Positions 24,707-33,218 of a stretch of 64,000 bases of DNA are shown here, piece after piece. The DNA is from Peristeroidobacter agariperforans (GTDB taxonomy: Bacteria > Pseudomonadota > Gammaproteobacteria > Steroidobacterales > Steroidobacteraceae), in the NCBI RefSeq assembly GCF_004138335.1, contig NZ_RYFW01000008.1, positions 85,209 to 149,208 of the forward strand, given 5' to 3'. Made by a program: the position numbers and the translations under genes. The notes under the pieces were generated by a model that worked only from the letters and a program-made list of their open reading frames with translations, ran no database searches and had not been told where the DNA came from. Within the stretch, counting starts at the first letter, position 1, and every line of letters begins with the position of its first letter.

Positions 24707-27127
24707 TCATTCGCCCGGCGTCCAGGAATATTCGAACCGGAGTCCGATGGTGGGCAGCGGCTCGTCGAGTCCTTCGATGATGTTGACGCCGCGACGTTCG
24801 TCCCATTCATAACCGTTGGCGTTCTCGCGACCGTAAACGTTCAGGATGTCCAGATAGGCAACCAGGCTCAGCGGGCCGAAGCGGCGCTGGTAGTCCGCGC
24901 GCAGACTCAGCGAATGATAGGCAGGCAGACGCTCGGCGTTGGTGCGCGTCAGCTCCTTCGAGTAACGCACGGGACCTGCGTCTCCCAACACGTCGCTGTG
25001 CACGACGAACGCATCGGTGGGCCGGCCCGAAGCATATTTCCATTTCGCCGAGAATGTCCACCGATCGCTCGCCTGCCAGACGCCGACGATACCGAACGCA
25101 TGCGGCCGATCCCAATCCGACGCATATTCCCCTTCGCCGAGCTTGTCATCGCGGCGGGCGCGCGAGTAGGAGTAAGTCGCCGAAGCGCTCCAGCTTCGGC
25201 TCATGCGCTTGGCAAGCATCAGATCCACGCCCGTGGCGGAACCCTCGCCGCTGTTCGTTGCAATGTTCGTGGTCCGATCGTCGAACACGATCAGGTCGTC
25301 GAGCTTCTGATAGTACCCTTCGGCCGAAAAACGCAGATCGTCGCGCAGGTGCCGGGAATAGCCCAGCACCCACTGAGTGGAGCGCTCGCTCTTCAGATCG
25401 AGATTGGATGGATCGGCCGCGATATCGAGATAACGCGGTGTTTGATAGTACACGCCACCCCCGGTCCACACTCGGGTGACCGCGTCGGGTTGCCAACTCA
25501 ATAGCAGGCGTGGGGCGACGACGGACTTTCCGGAAAACCCATCGCGCTCGTAGCGCATTCCGGGTGTCCATGTGAAATCGCCGATGGTCCAGGCGTAGTC
25601 GGCATACGCGGCAATCTGCGTCTCCGCTGCGTTCAACGTGGAGTTGTATTCCTCGGGCGTCAGCACGATGAACTGTCGGGTCGGGTCGGGACGGAAGTCC
25701 GACTGCTCGTACACATACCGTATCCAGTCGCCGGACAGACGACGGTCGAAGTCGAGATCCACGCGAGCGACCCGCGCGCCGGCGGAGAAGATTCCATCCG
25801 AGCCCAGCACCGTGCTGAAATCGCCGCGCCAGCCGATCTCTGTTTCACGCTCCTTGATGCTCAGAATGTTCTCGCGGACCGGCGTCGTGGCAGGTGTCGG
25901 GTCAGGGCCCGCGAGGTCCGGATATGCCTCGCCCTCCGTGCCTGTCGTATCGCTGCTGCGGTAATAGAAGGTATTGCGCAACTGTGCGACCTCACCGGGA
26001 GACCACCGCCACGTCACGCCAAACAATGTGTTGTCCTGCTGCGTATCCTCGAGCCCCACGTCCTCGAAGTTTTCGGACTCGAGCGCGTTCTCGACCGTTC
26101 GCTTGGAATCCTCACTTGCCTGAATCGCCAGCAGCTCGAGACGATGATCGTCATTCAGGTCGGTGACGGACTTCACGATGAAGTCGGTCAGGGTCTGCTT
26201 GCCGATGTCCTTCTCATCGATCGCTTCGAACAAGTTGCTGAAATCGAAGTGGCGCGCCGATAGCAGCAAGCTGGTGTTATCGGCCACGTAGCTCGGTCCG
26301 TCGTAGTCCACCTCCACTCCGATGATGTCGACGCGTGCGCCCGCCGTGGAGCTCACGGGATTGCCGTCCGCGATCTCCAGCTCCAGCAACGAACCATTCC
26401 TGCCGCCCTCGGCCGCCCGCCAGCCGCCCGGAGAAAACTTGGCGCGGCCGATGATGTTCGGCGCGAAGATCGAGTATCGTCCGCCGCCATCGACAGCCTC
26501 CTGCTCGCCGAACGACTCATCGAAATGCGCCACCTTATCGAAAGGAATGCCATCGATCAGGATCAGGTTGTCCCGCGGCCCGTTGCCGCGCACGGTGAAG
26601 CTCGAGAACTCCCCCGTCGAGACGACGCCCGGCAGAACGTCCAGCGCTCGGAACACGTCGCCTGCACTGCCCGGATTACGCCGTATCTCTTCACGCTCCA
26701 GCTGCACGGTGTTCGGCGTCGCCCGCGGATCCCCCGCTGTCGCGCGCGCCGAGACAACCACTTCTGCAAGCGTTTCATCGCTCCCGCGCACCAGCGCGAA
26801 TTCGACGGCAGCGACTCTGCGAAGCACGACCCGTACATCCGCCTGCACGGCTTTCAGAAAGCCCTGCTCCTCCACCTCGACCGAATACACGCCTTCCGGC
26901 ACGCGATCGAACGAAAACGCTCCGGCGGTATCGGTTTCAACCGTGCCCTGAACCCGCTGATTTCGCATGAGGCGTACGGTGGCCGTCGGTACCGCCCGTC
27001 CAGTCACCGAATCCACGATGCGTCCACGAACGCCACCCTCAGCCCCCTGTTGCGCCTGGGCATGCGCTGGAAGCGAGACAGATACACAGAATGTAAGAGC
27101 GGCAAGCGGCAAGAATTTTTGCGGCAT
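24707..27127 (-). CDS. TonB-dependent receptor with N-terminal carboxypeptidase-regulatory-like domain
   Basis: About 806 residues from the ATG at 27127 with a clear signal peptide (LPLAALTFCVSVSLPAHAQA). Residues about 30-105 form a CarboxypepD_reg-like beta-sandwich (GGVRGRIVDSVTGRAVPTAT, GAFSFDRVPEGVYSVEVEEQ). The plug domain follows (VVVSARATAG, VFRALDVLPGVVSTGEFSSF, VRGNGPRDNLILIDGIPFDK) and then a barrel ending in LRFEYSWTPGE. Such receptors often import polymers or complex organics. The response regulator and kinase genes lie immediately downstream on the same strand, so receptor and signalling are probably co-expressed. No anti-sigma signalling domain is seen. Confidence 0.92.
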   Translation of the reverse strand: MPQKFLPLAALTFCVSVSLPAHAQAQQGAEGGVRGRIVDSVTGRAVPTATVRLMRNQRVQGTVETDTAGAFSFDRVPEGVYSVEVEEQGFLKAVQADVRVVLRRVAAVEFALVRGSDETLAEVVVSARATAGDPRATPNTVQLEREEIRRNPGSAGDVFRALDVLPGVVSTGEFSSFTVRGNGPRDNLILIDGIPFDKVAHFDESFGEQEAVDGGGRYSIFAPNIIGRAKFSPGGWRAAEGGRNGSLLELEIADGNPVSSTAGARVDIIGVEVDYDGPSYVADNTSLLLSARHFDFSNLFEAIDEKDIGKQTLTDFIVKSVTDLNDDHRLELLAIQASEDSKRTVENALESENFEDVGLEDTQQDNTLFGVTWRWSPGEVAQLRNTFYYRSSDTTGTEGEAYPDLAGPDPTPATTPVRENILSIKERETEIGWRGDFSTVLGSDGIFSAGARVARVDLDFDRRLSGDWIRYVYEQSDFRPDPTRQFIVLTPEEYNSTLNAAETQIAAYADYAWTIGDFTWTPGMRYERDGFSGKSVVAPRLLLSWQPDAVTRVWTGGGVYYQTPRYLDIAADPSNLDLKSERSTQWVLGYSRHLRDDLRFSAEGYYQKLDDLIVFDDRTTNIATNSGEGSATGVDLMLAKRMSRSWSASATYSYSRARRDDKLGEGEYASDWDRPHAFGIVGVWQASDRWTFSAKWKYASGRPTDAFVVHSDVLGDAGPVRYSKELTRTNAERLPAYHSLSLRADYQRRFGPLSLVAYLDILNVYGRENANGYEWDERRGVNIIEGLDEPLPTIGLRFEYSWTPGE

Positions 27128-27322
27128 AGCGGGTTCCTCGGACACTTGATAGTGATCGGACGCCAAGCTAGCAATCGAGTCTGTCGCGAAACTTGCGGCC
27201 CGTGCGGAACTGGAATCCGACCCACGTAGCGAGCCTGTGTCAGTGTGCTGCCGTAGCACGATCGCTTACCAGGCTTCCCGCGTTGCAGCGGCTAACGAGC
27301 CACCGGGTATACTCGCGCCCCC

Positions 27323-27937
27323 ATGCAGGCGCAGCTCCCCATCCTGTACTCATTTCGCCGCTGCCCCTATGCCATGCGGGCGCGGCTGGCACTAGACGTA
27401 AGTGCCCAAGCCGTTGCCGTAGTAGAAGTCGCGTTACGCGACAAGCCAATCGACATGCTACGTGCGTCGCCAAAAGGCACGGTGCCGGTTCTGATCGACA
27501 CAGACGGCTCGGTGATCGACGAAAGCCTCGACATCATGCTCTGGGCTCTGCGCCGGAACGATCCCGAGCAATGGTTGGCTCCGGGCCGAGACGATTTTGC
27601 AGCGATGAGCTCGTTGATCCGCCATTTCGACGAGCACTTCAAGGGCCATCTCGATCGATACAAGTATCCAGATCGATTTGTCGGCGCGGATCGCGAGCTC
27701 AGCCGAAGCGAAGCCGTGATTAGCCTGCAGTTGCTGGAGTCGCGACTTCAATCATCGAGCTACCTGTTCGGGAATCGAGCAGCACTGGCGGACATGGCGA
27801 TCGCGCCGTTCGTCCGTCAGTTCTCCGCAGTCGATCTGGGCTGGTTCGCAAATCTGCCGCTGCCCAACACAGCGCGCTGGCTGGCGATGATCCTGAACTC
27901 CCCTCGATTCGTACGGATCATGCGACCAGCAGGCTGA
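27323..27937 (+). CDS. Glutathione S-transferase family protein
   Basis: 204 residues. The thioredoxin-like N-terminal domain has the CPYAMRARLAL catalytic segment and the glutathione-binding KGTVPVLIDTD and ESLDIMLWAL elements; an all-alpha C-terminal domain follows. The CxxAMRAR form resembles GrxB/YfcF-like and omega-type GSTs with a catalytic cysteine. It probably acts in the cytoplasm in detoxification or thiol repair. It is divergent from the TonB receptor and is the last normal gene before the insertion-sequence region. Confidence 0.88.
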   Translation: MQAQLPILYSFRRCPYAMRARLALDVSAQAVAVVEVALRDKPIDMLRASPKGTVPVLIDTDGSVIDESLDIMLWALRRNDPEQWLAPGRDDFAAMSSLIRHFDEHFKGHLDRYKYPDRFVGADRELSRSEAVISLQLLESRLQSSSYLFGNRAALADMAIAPFVRQFSAVDLGWFANLPLPNTARWLAMILNSPRFVRIMRPAG

Positions 27938-28092
27938 ATCGAGAGAGCAGTAAGTGTCAGATGCTCTACTGCTGCCACATGGTGTCGCGACTGCCGCAGA
28001 ACGTGCCTAACTGGCGGCGCGCCATCGACGTCTCCCCAATCCTGAGTAGCGCGATGGTTCAGAGTCCAGCCCCAGAGACGGAGGTTGGACGG

Positions 28093-28356
28093 GTGAAGAA
28101 GCGGTTTTCTGAAGAACAGATCATTGGCTTTCTGCGGGAAGTGGATGCCGGCGTGCCGGTCAAGGAGCTGTGCCGAAAGCACGGCTTCTCCGAGGCCAGC
28201 TACTACCTCTGGCGCAACAAGTTCGGCGGCATGGAGGTCTCCGACGCGAAGCGGCTGAAGGCGCTGGAGGCCGAGACTGCGCGTTTGAAGAAGCTGCTGG
28301 CCGAGTCGATGTTAGAGAACGAGGTGACGCGCGAGGCGTTGCGAAAAAAGTGGTAG
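28093..28356 (+). CDS. IS3 family transposase OrfA
   Basis: 87 residues from the GTG at 28093 ([20 protein letters not shown]), a helix-turn-helix protein with a leucine-zipper-like C-terminus ([20 protein letters not shown]). It ends at ALRKKW just after A-AAA-AAG at 28344-28350, the classic slippery site for -1 frameshifting into OrfB in this family. Intact in itself. Confidence 0.88.
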   Translation: MKKRFSEEQIIGFLREVDAGVPVKELCRKHGFSEASYYLWRNKFGGMEVSDAKRLKALEAETARLKKLLAESMLENEVTREALRKKW

Positions 28357-28388
28357 GCGCACCAGCTCGATGAGAGGTGGTGCGCTGG

Positions 28389-29196
28389 ATGAAACCACAA
28401 GGACTGTCCGAACGGCGTGCGCTGCAGATCATTGGGATGAGCGCGAGCTCGTTGCGATATCAGCCAGCGCCGGATCGCAACGGCGAACTGCGCGAGCAGA
28501 TCGTGCATTGGCGCAGCGCCATCGTCGCTACGGCGCCGGGATGATCTACCTGAAGCTGCGTCAGGCCGGCCGTCGCGTGAATCACAAGCGCGTGGAACCG
28601 CTCTACGTGCAGGAGAAACTGCAAGTTCGTCGGCGCCGACGGAAGAAGATACCGACGTCGGAACGACAGCCGTTAGAGCGCCCGTCGGAGGCTAATGTCG
28701 TGTGGTCGATGGATTTTGTCTTCGATCGCGTCGCTGGTGGCCGTGCGATCAAGACTCTCGCGGTCGTGGACGATGCCACACACGAGGCGATCGCCGTCGT
28801 TCCCGAGCACAACATCAGCAGTCGTCAGCTCGTGCGTATGCTCGAAGATATCTGCACCCGCCGCGGCTACCCCAAAATCGTTCGCACCGACAATGGCAAA
28901 GAATTTTGTGGTCGAGCGATGCTGACCTGGGTGCACGAGAATCACGTCCTGCTGCGGCTGATCGAGCCAGGCAAGCCGAACCAGAACGGCTACATTGAAT
29001 CATTTAACGGGCGCCTACGAGATGAATGCTTGAACGAGCACTGGTTCACGAGCTTGGCGCACGCCAGGGCGGTGATTGAAGCTGGAGACGTGAATACAAC
29101 GAGGAACGCCCGAAGCGATCTCTCGGCGGACTTACGCCATCGCAGTACGCAAGGCAATTGGCAGAGAAGAAGGTTACATTAACGGCCGGACTCTAG
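28389..29196 (+). pseudogene. IS3 family transposase OrfB, frameshifted
   Basis: The DDE transposase is present in three frames. [17 protein letters not shown] runs in one frame to about 28505; [18 protein letters not shown] to about 29080 continues in a second and includes [17 protein letters not shown] and [39 protein letters not shown] to the TAG at 29194 is in a third. Each shift fits loss of one base. A TGA at 28371-28373 also interrupts the frame reached by -1 frameshifting from OrfA, apparently from CGA. The DDE core itself is intact. Confidence 0.85.
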
Positions 29197-29398
29197 GACA
29201 AAGTGCTACTCAAGGCGGGGGGACGTCGCCATTTCTCTGCCGACAGTGTCGATGAGTTGATGCGTTGAATCTGATTCGCCCCTTCTCTGACTCGGTTTCG
29301 AGCGCCTACTAAAAATTAAGGCGTGAGAGGGGCGCTACCGTCCGCTGTGGTCCCCGCAATAACCTCGTCTGACCGACCTCCCGTTGGGTCTATTTTGT

Positions 29399-29800
29399 TC
29401 ACGCGCACACCAACGAATACTCGTGGCGTAACCCACCGAGTATTGCTTTGGCATGAACCGAGCGAAAGCCGTCCAGCCGATGCCGAGAAGGCGACAACGG
29501 CACGGTCGAACCCGCGGAGGATCAGGAACGCCTGGACCCAGAGCTGAGTGCGGGCGTCCGCGGTTGCAATGTGTCACCCAAGCTTTGAGCGTCCGGCGTA
29601 GATGTGCTTCTGAGAGCGGGATGATCCTGTCCAACACCCTCTGCGAATCGTCCCGATGACGCGTTCGCAGATGGAATCTGCTTTGGGACTGCGCGGCGGA
29701 TTCTTCAACACCCAGCCACAGCGACGCAGTTTTTCAGACAGGCCCACAAGTCCCATGCCCCTCAACAGCCACATTTTCGAGTATTCCCTGGGCGGGAAAG
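29399..29800 (-). pseudogene. Fragment of an rve-type transposase/integrase
   Basis: Read on the minus strand, SPKADSICERVIGTIRRGC is followed in another frame by LDRIIPLSEAHLRRTLKAWV and RGRPHSALGPGVPDPP, and then in a third by HRLDGFRSVHAKAILGGLRH ending at 29399. These are the C-terminal blocks of a common integrase-core transposase whose members end in GLHHEY. At least two frameshifts and loss of the N-terminal half make it a remnant. Confidence 0.7.
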
Positions 29801-29834
29801 AGCCGGCGGGTCGCAACAAGAACTGTTCACTCAA

Positions 29835-30333
29835 GTGTCCCTCCAGTCAGATTAGCACTTTAGGTTGTCACTGGGTCATTACAAGAGTGCCATTGTCAAA
29901 TATCCAATGACTAAGATGCCTCGCCTCTCCATCAGAAGCAGCGCATTCAAAGCATTCGGCCGCCAGTCCACATTCGTCATAGGGCGCAGCCATCTGACAG
30001 CCTTCTAAGCTAGTTCGCGCATCTCAGGCGCGCCGATCGAGCGACAATACTCAACGCGAGAGAGGTAATGCATGGCGCCGGGGAACAATTCCGCGCGGGC
30101 TGGAAGGCACACTGGATTACTATCATTCTGCTTAGTTTGCAGCATGGGCGCAGCGGCCACTATTGGGATTGCATTGTACTCATACCATCATGCTGCCTGG
30201 ATGGTCTCAGCGCTAGTGAGCGCCCTTGTGTGAGTTGTGTGGAATCACGCAGTCACAAGGCTCTTCACCTGGGCAGAGACGGATGATGAGCAGTATTGAC
30301 CTGTAGGTGGTGCAATTCACTTTGAGTGCGCAT
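29835..30333. other. No gene recognised
   Basis: About 500 bases between a transposase remnant and the GT-C-like gene. Short open frames exist (for example 30068-30286) but none has recognisable family features. Likely intergenic or decayed DNA plus the promoter of the next gene. Confidence 0.4.
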
Positions 30334-31761
30334 ATGCCCAACCAGGATAGTTATGGATCTCGTCGCCATCACGAAGAAGGGAGGCGCGAGCATGAACTTG
30401 GTCTCGCCAGGTCGTCATGGTTGGAGCGCGCCTTCCCTCGAACGAGGCTCTCGCTCGCCGACTATGCGCTTTGTGGCGTGTCGCTGGGCATCTGCTTCTT
30501 CCTGTTCTTTCACGATGATATCGTATATCTCGGGCAAAATTCACTGAACTATCTATATGGCAGCCCATGGGAATTCTACGAAAACGCAGCGAAGCACCAG
30601 GCATGGGGCGCTACGTATCCTCCTTCCCTATATATAATCTTTGCAGTATGGCTCTATCCTTGGAAACTGGCAGGAGTAATCGTCAGCCCACATGAATTCC
30701 CTTGGTACTTGACTTATTGGCTTAAATTTCTGACCACCATTATATATTTTCTCTCTGCACATACATTCTATCTGATTGCAAAGGAACACTTCTCGAACGA
30801 TGAGGCCGCGAAGTACGCCACCGCTGCTTGGTTTACAGCACCTCTTGCCATATTTTCTCAGTTCCTACTTTCCCAGGTTGATATATTCTACGTGCTGCTG
30901 TCGTTGCTAGGATACCTAATGATTGTGCGCGACCGTAATTTGCCGGCCTCGGCACTCTTCGGGATAGCAATGACATTTAAATTTTTTCCGGCATTCATTT
31001 TTATTCCTTTGCTCCTGCTACGTGAAAAGAACGTGGCGCGGATAGCAGTCAATATCTTCGTATTCTCTCTGCCAACCCTGATTATCTATTGTGTTTACTG
31101 GCATTCACCGTTCGTCACCGATCCGGTTCGGCAGGCACTTGTCGATCGTATCTTTTCAGAAGCCATTGTGGGGGAAGGGGGCCACATCAAGATCTATTTG
31201 CTGCCTGCGGCATTCATGATTCTGTGCGGGGTGGCATATTTCAGGAGCGCGACCGCTGAATTTCGATTGCAGGAGTCTGCACATGTCTGGTTGGTGGCTT
31301 CGATATTGCCCTTCCTATTTATTCTCTGGCACTCTCAGTGGTTGATACTTCCGGTGGCTGCCATGGTTCTAACATCGGTGGGCCGTATAAAACTTAAGTC
31401 GTTCATGCTGCTTGATCTTGTTGGAATGGCTCTGTTCGTGGCCACTATGTCATACATTGTTGATGCCGCTATCTTTCGTAAAGAGATATTCAACGTGCAT
31501 TTCTCCAACCCGGTGCCGATGACCGAACTATTCCTCTGGTTTGGTGACAAAAGTTACAACGTGTTCTTGACGGGATTCACTGGCTACTTGGCGCTGCAGA
31601 TCGTGCTCAAGTGCGGAATGCGCGATGAGGTTAAATTCAAAGATGGATTTGCCTCATTCGACTATGGAGATCTCCGATGGCGCTTCTACGGAGGTTTGTT
31701 GTTATTTTTGGTGCCCGCGCTGCTTTCAGTGTACAGGGCTAGCGCCCCCCACTTTGAGTAA
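30334..31761 (+). CDS. Polytopic membrane protein, probable GT-C-type glycosyltransferase
   Basis: About 475 residues with ten or more hydrophobic helices after a charged N-terminus of about 45 residues. The pattern (YPPSLYIIFAVWLYPW, AWFTAPLAIFSQFLLSQVDI, GIAMTFKFFPAFIFIPLLLL) strongly resembles DUF2029/PIG-M-like mannosyltransferases, which use polyprenyl-phosphate sugars; the FKFFPAFIFIPLLLL segment is the most typical. Start uncertain: 30307 is possible but ATG at 30334 gives a cleaner N-terminus. Base composition is clearly more A/T-rich than neighbouring genes, and IS debris surrounds it, so it was probably acquired by transfer. DPM1-type synthases that could make its donor are encoded at 50344 and 59254. 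Specific sugar and acceptor unknown. Confidence 0.72.
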   Translation: MPNQDSYGSRRHHEEGRREHELGLARSSWLERAFPRTRLSLADYALCGVSLGICFFLFFHDDIVYLGQNSLNYLYGSPWEFYENAAKHQAWGATYPPSLYIIFAVWLYPWKLAGVIVSPHEFPWYLTYWLKFLTTIIYFLSAHTFYLIAKEHFSNDEAAKYATAAWFTAPLAIFSQFLLSQVDIFYVLLSLLGYLMIVRDRNLPASALFGIAMTFKFFPAFIFIPLLLLREKNVARIAVNIFVFSLPTLIIYCVYWHSPFVTDPVRQALVDRIFSEAIVGEGGHIKIYLLPAAFMILCGVAYFRSATAEFRLQESAHVWLVASILPFLFILWHSQWLILPVAAMVLTSVGRIKLKSFMLLDLVGMALFVATMSYIVDAAIFRKEIFNVHFSNPVPMTELFLWFGDKSYNVFLTGFTGYLALQIVLKCGMRDEVKFKDGFASFDYGDLRWRFYGGLLLFLVPALLSVYRASAPHFE

Positions 31762-31876
31762 TGATTGTTTTGGATATATTAGTTTCGCCTTGGTCTGATA
31801 CCCCTCTTGCAAAGAGCGGGGTTGCTCGGTTCGATTAGTGTTACCAGGCAATCACCTAACCAAAAGAGCAACCCGC

Positions 31877-31998
31877 GTGAATGTTTTGAATCAGAACATC
31901 ATCAAGCACAGGATGGGCCTGTTGAATCTGGCCGACGAGCTTTGCAATGTCTCCAAGGCCTGCCGAGTGATGGGCGTGTCTCGAGATACGTTCCACAG
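31877..31998 (+). pseudogene. N-terminal fragment of an IS481-type transposase
   Basis: A GTG at 31877 starts VNVLNQNIIKHRMGLLNLAD followed by ELCNVSKACRVMGVSRDTFH, the HTH opening of IS481-family transposases. Homology stops at 31998, exactly where the terminal repeat of the next IS remnant begins, so it was cut by that insertion. The rest of the gene is absent. Confidence 0.7.
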
Positions 31999-32597
31999 TA
32001 TCGACCCAGCGGAACCTGCTCAGCTCATGCTGCTAAAGCGAAGGCTTCGGCCGGCGTTTTCATACCCCGCGACTGATGAGGTCGCCGATTGTTGTAAGGA
32101 CTGATCCAGTCACCAATCACGCCGCTGGCGTGCTTTAGAGTCTCGAAGCGATGCCGGTGCACGCATTGGTCTTTTGAGCGCTCGTATCACGCGTTCCACC
32201 AGGCCGTTCTGCTCGGGCGTATGTGGCGTGATGAACTCCTGGCGAAGGCCGTAGCCGCGTACCAGCGCGGTGTAGCTATGACTGGTAAAGACTAGGCCGT
32301 TGTCCGAGCGAAGTAGAAACGCGTGCGGCACACGTCCCAATATTCCGAAGCGCGCGATCAACGCCTGCTAGGAGCATCGCCTCGCCGTAGGCTTCCTGCA
32401 TCATCCAGCCAGTTATCGATCTCCGAGGGCAGCAGGTCATGAGCTCGGCCGGCTTCGGCCACTGTCGCCCTACCTTCAATAATCTCCAGCACCAACGCGC
32501 TCTTGCGTCGAGCAGTCCAGCGTTTGATCCCGTGGTCCATCAATGTGTTCAAGTGTATCAAAGATCAACACCTGAGCAGGTTTTCACTGGGTCGATA
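31999..32597 (-). mobile_element. Deleted IS3 family element with both terminal repeats
   Basis: Inward-facing repeats TATCGACCCAGCGGAACCTG (31999 onward) and TATCGACCCAGTGAAAACCT (complement, from 32597) bound the remnant; both go on to CTGCTCAG. On the minus strand the N-terminus of OrfA (IKRWTARRKSALVLEIIEGR, DLLPSEIDNWLDDA) lies near 32550-32390. Directly after it comes the C-terminal half of OrfB (FLLRSDNGLVFTSHSYTALV, ITPHTPEQNGLVERVIR, YNNRRPHQSRGMKTPAEAFA) ending at a TGA at 32025. About half of a normal element is missing, through internal deletion plus frameshifts. Confidence 0.75.
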
Positions 32598-32880
32598 CGG
32601 AACGGCACACGACTGGGCTTGGTGCCGTGCTTCACGCCGCCGCGTAGCCCGCAGTCGAATGGAATAGCCGAGGCGTTCGTGAAAACGTTCGAGCGCGACT
32701 ACGTCCGCGTGAGCGAGTGTAGGGCCGCGCAGTTAGCGTTATCGCAAATCAGGGTGGTTCGAAGATTCCAACGAGCACCATCCCCATCGGTGACTGGGAA
32801 TGAGGTCACCTCGCAAGTTCATCCGCAGTTATCATCAATCCGCAGCCGATCGGCGTCTGGTTTACCTCTCCCAGGATCTT
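32598..32880 (+). pseudogene. C-terminal fragment of an IS3-type transposase OrfB
   Basis: RLGLVPCFTPPRSPQSNGIA then EAFVKTFERDYVRVSE are standard OrfB blocks. After a frameshift near 32750 the sequence continues WFEDSNEHHPHR, a stop, then LGMRSPRKFIRSYHQ and LVYLSQDL. The N-terminal part is missing, cut at the terminal repeat of the neighbouring element. A decayed remnant of a third IS3-type element. Confidence 0.7.
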
Positions 32881-32916
32881 GACCATTTGCTCTTCGGCGA
32901 ATCGTCTCTTCTTCAT
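32868..32916 (-). pseudogene. Start of an IS3-type OrfA
   Basis: On the minus strand an ATG at 32914-32916 begins MKKRRFAEEQMVKIL, the opening of a common IS3 OrfA, preceded by a GGAGAGAGGAG ribosome-site-like tract. Homology ends after about 15 codons, where it meets the OrfB remnant read on the other strand. A tiny junction fragment. Confidence 0.5.
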
Positions 32917-32937
32917 CGCTCCTCTCTCCCGAGGAGC

Positions 32938-33049
32938 CGACGTCCCCCCGCCTTGAGTAGCACTTTGTCCTAGAGTCCGGCCGTTAATGTAACCTTCTTC
33001 TCTGCCAATTGCCTTGCGTACTGCGATGGCGTAAGTCCGCCGAGAGATC
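32938..33049 (-). repeat. Inverted 112-bp copy of the right end of the IS at 28026-29228
   Basis: Reading the minus strand from 33049 to 32938 gives the same bases as 29117-29228 on the plus strand, with no mismatch found on comparison by eye. It encodes the last codons of OrfB ([24 protein letters not shown], stop) and the right terminal repeat to its last base. The two copies are about 3.7 kb apart in opposite orientation, so recombination between them could invert the intervening segment including the GT-C-like gene. Confidence 0.9.
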
Positions 33050-33218
33050 CGGGAGACGTCGGAGCCATCATCTCACGAAGCTTCAGCTGGGGCCGAAATT
33101 CGATCGGCAGGTCAGCGCGATCGTATAGGTAGAAACCGATGATCCAACGCGGGAGGGGGGACATTGTCGCTCAACGATTGATCTATTCGCATATAGATTG
33201 ACTGCGCACAGGGCCCTT

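Larger units (their letters stand above)
28026..29228 (+). mobile_element. IS3 family element (IS407-like), complete ends, inactivated
   Basis: An element of about 1.2 kb with two overlapping transposase frames. Its ends are imperfect inverted repeats: CGACGTCTCCCCAATCCTGA at the left, and CGACGTCCCCCCGCCTTGAG read inward from the right. The 4-bp sequence CCAT lies directly outside both ends (28022-28025 and 29229-29232), a target duplication of the length expected for the IS407 group. The last 112 bp recur in inverse orientation at 32938-33049, ending at the same base, which independently fixes the right boundary. The transposase second frame carries a stop and two frameshifts, so the copy is likely dead. 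Confidence 0.85.

Noticed and set aside
33061..33218. Short minus-strand frame (33164-32970) continuing the IS tail.
   Set aside because: Only the part inside 32938-33049 matches the IS; the rest has no motif and is probably leader DNA of the 33219 gene.
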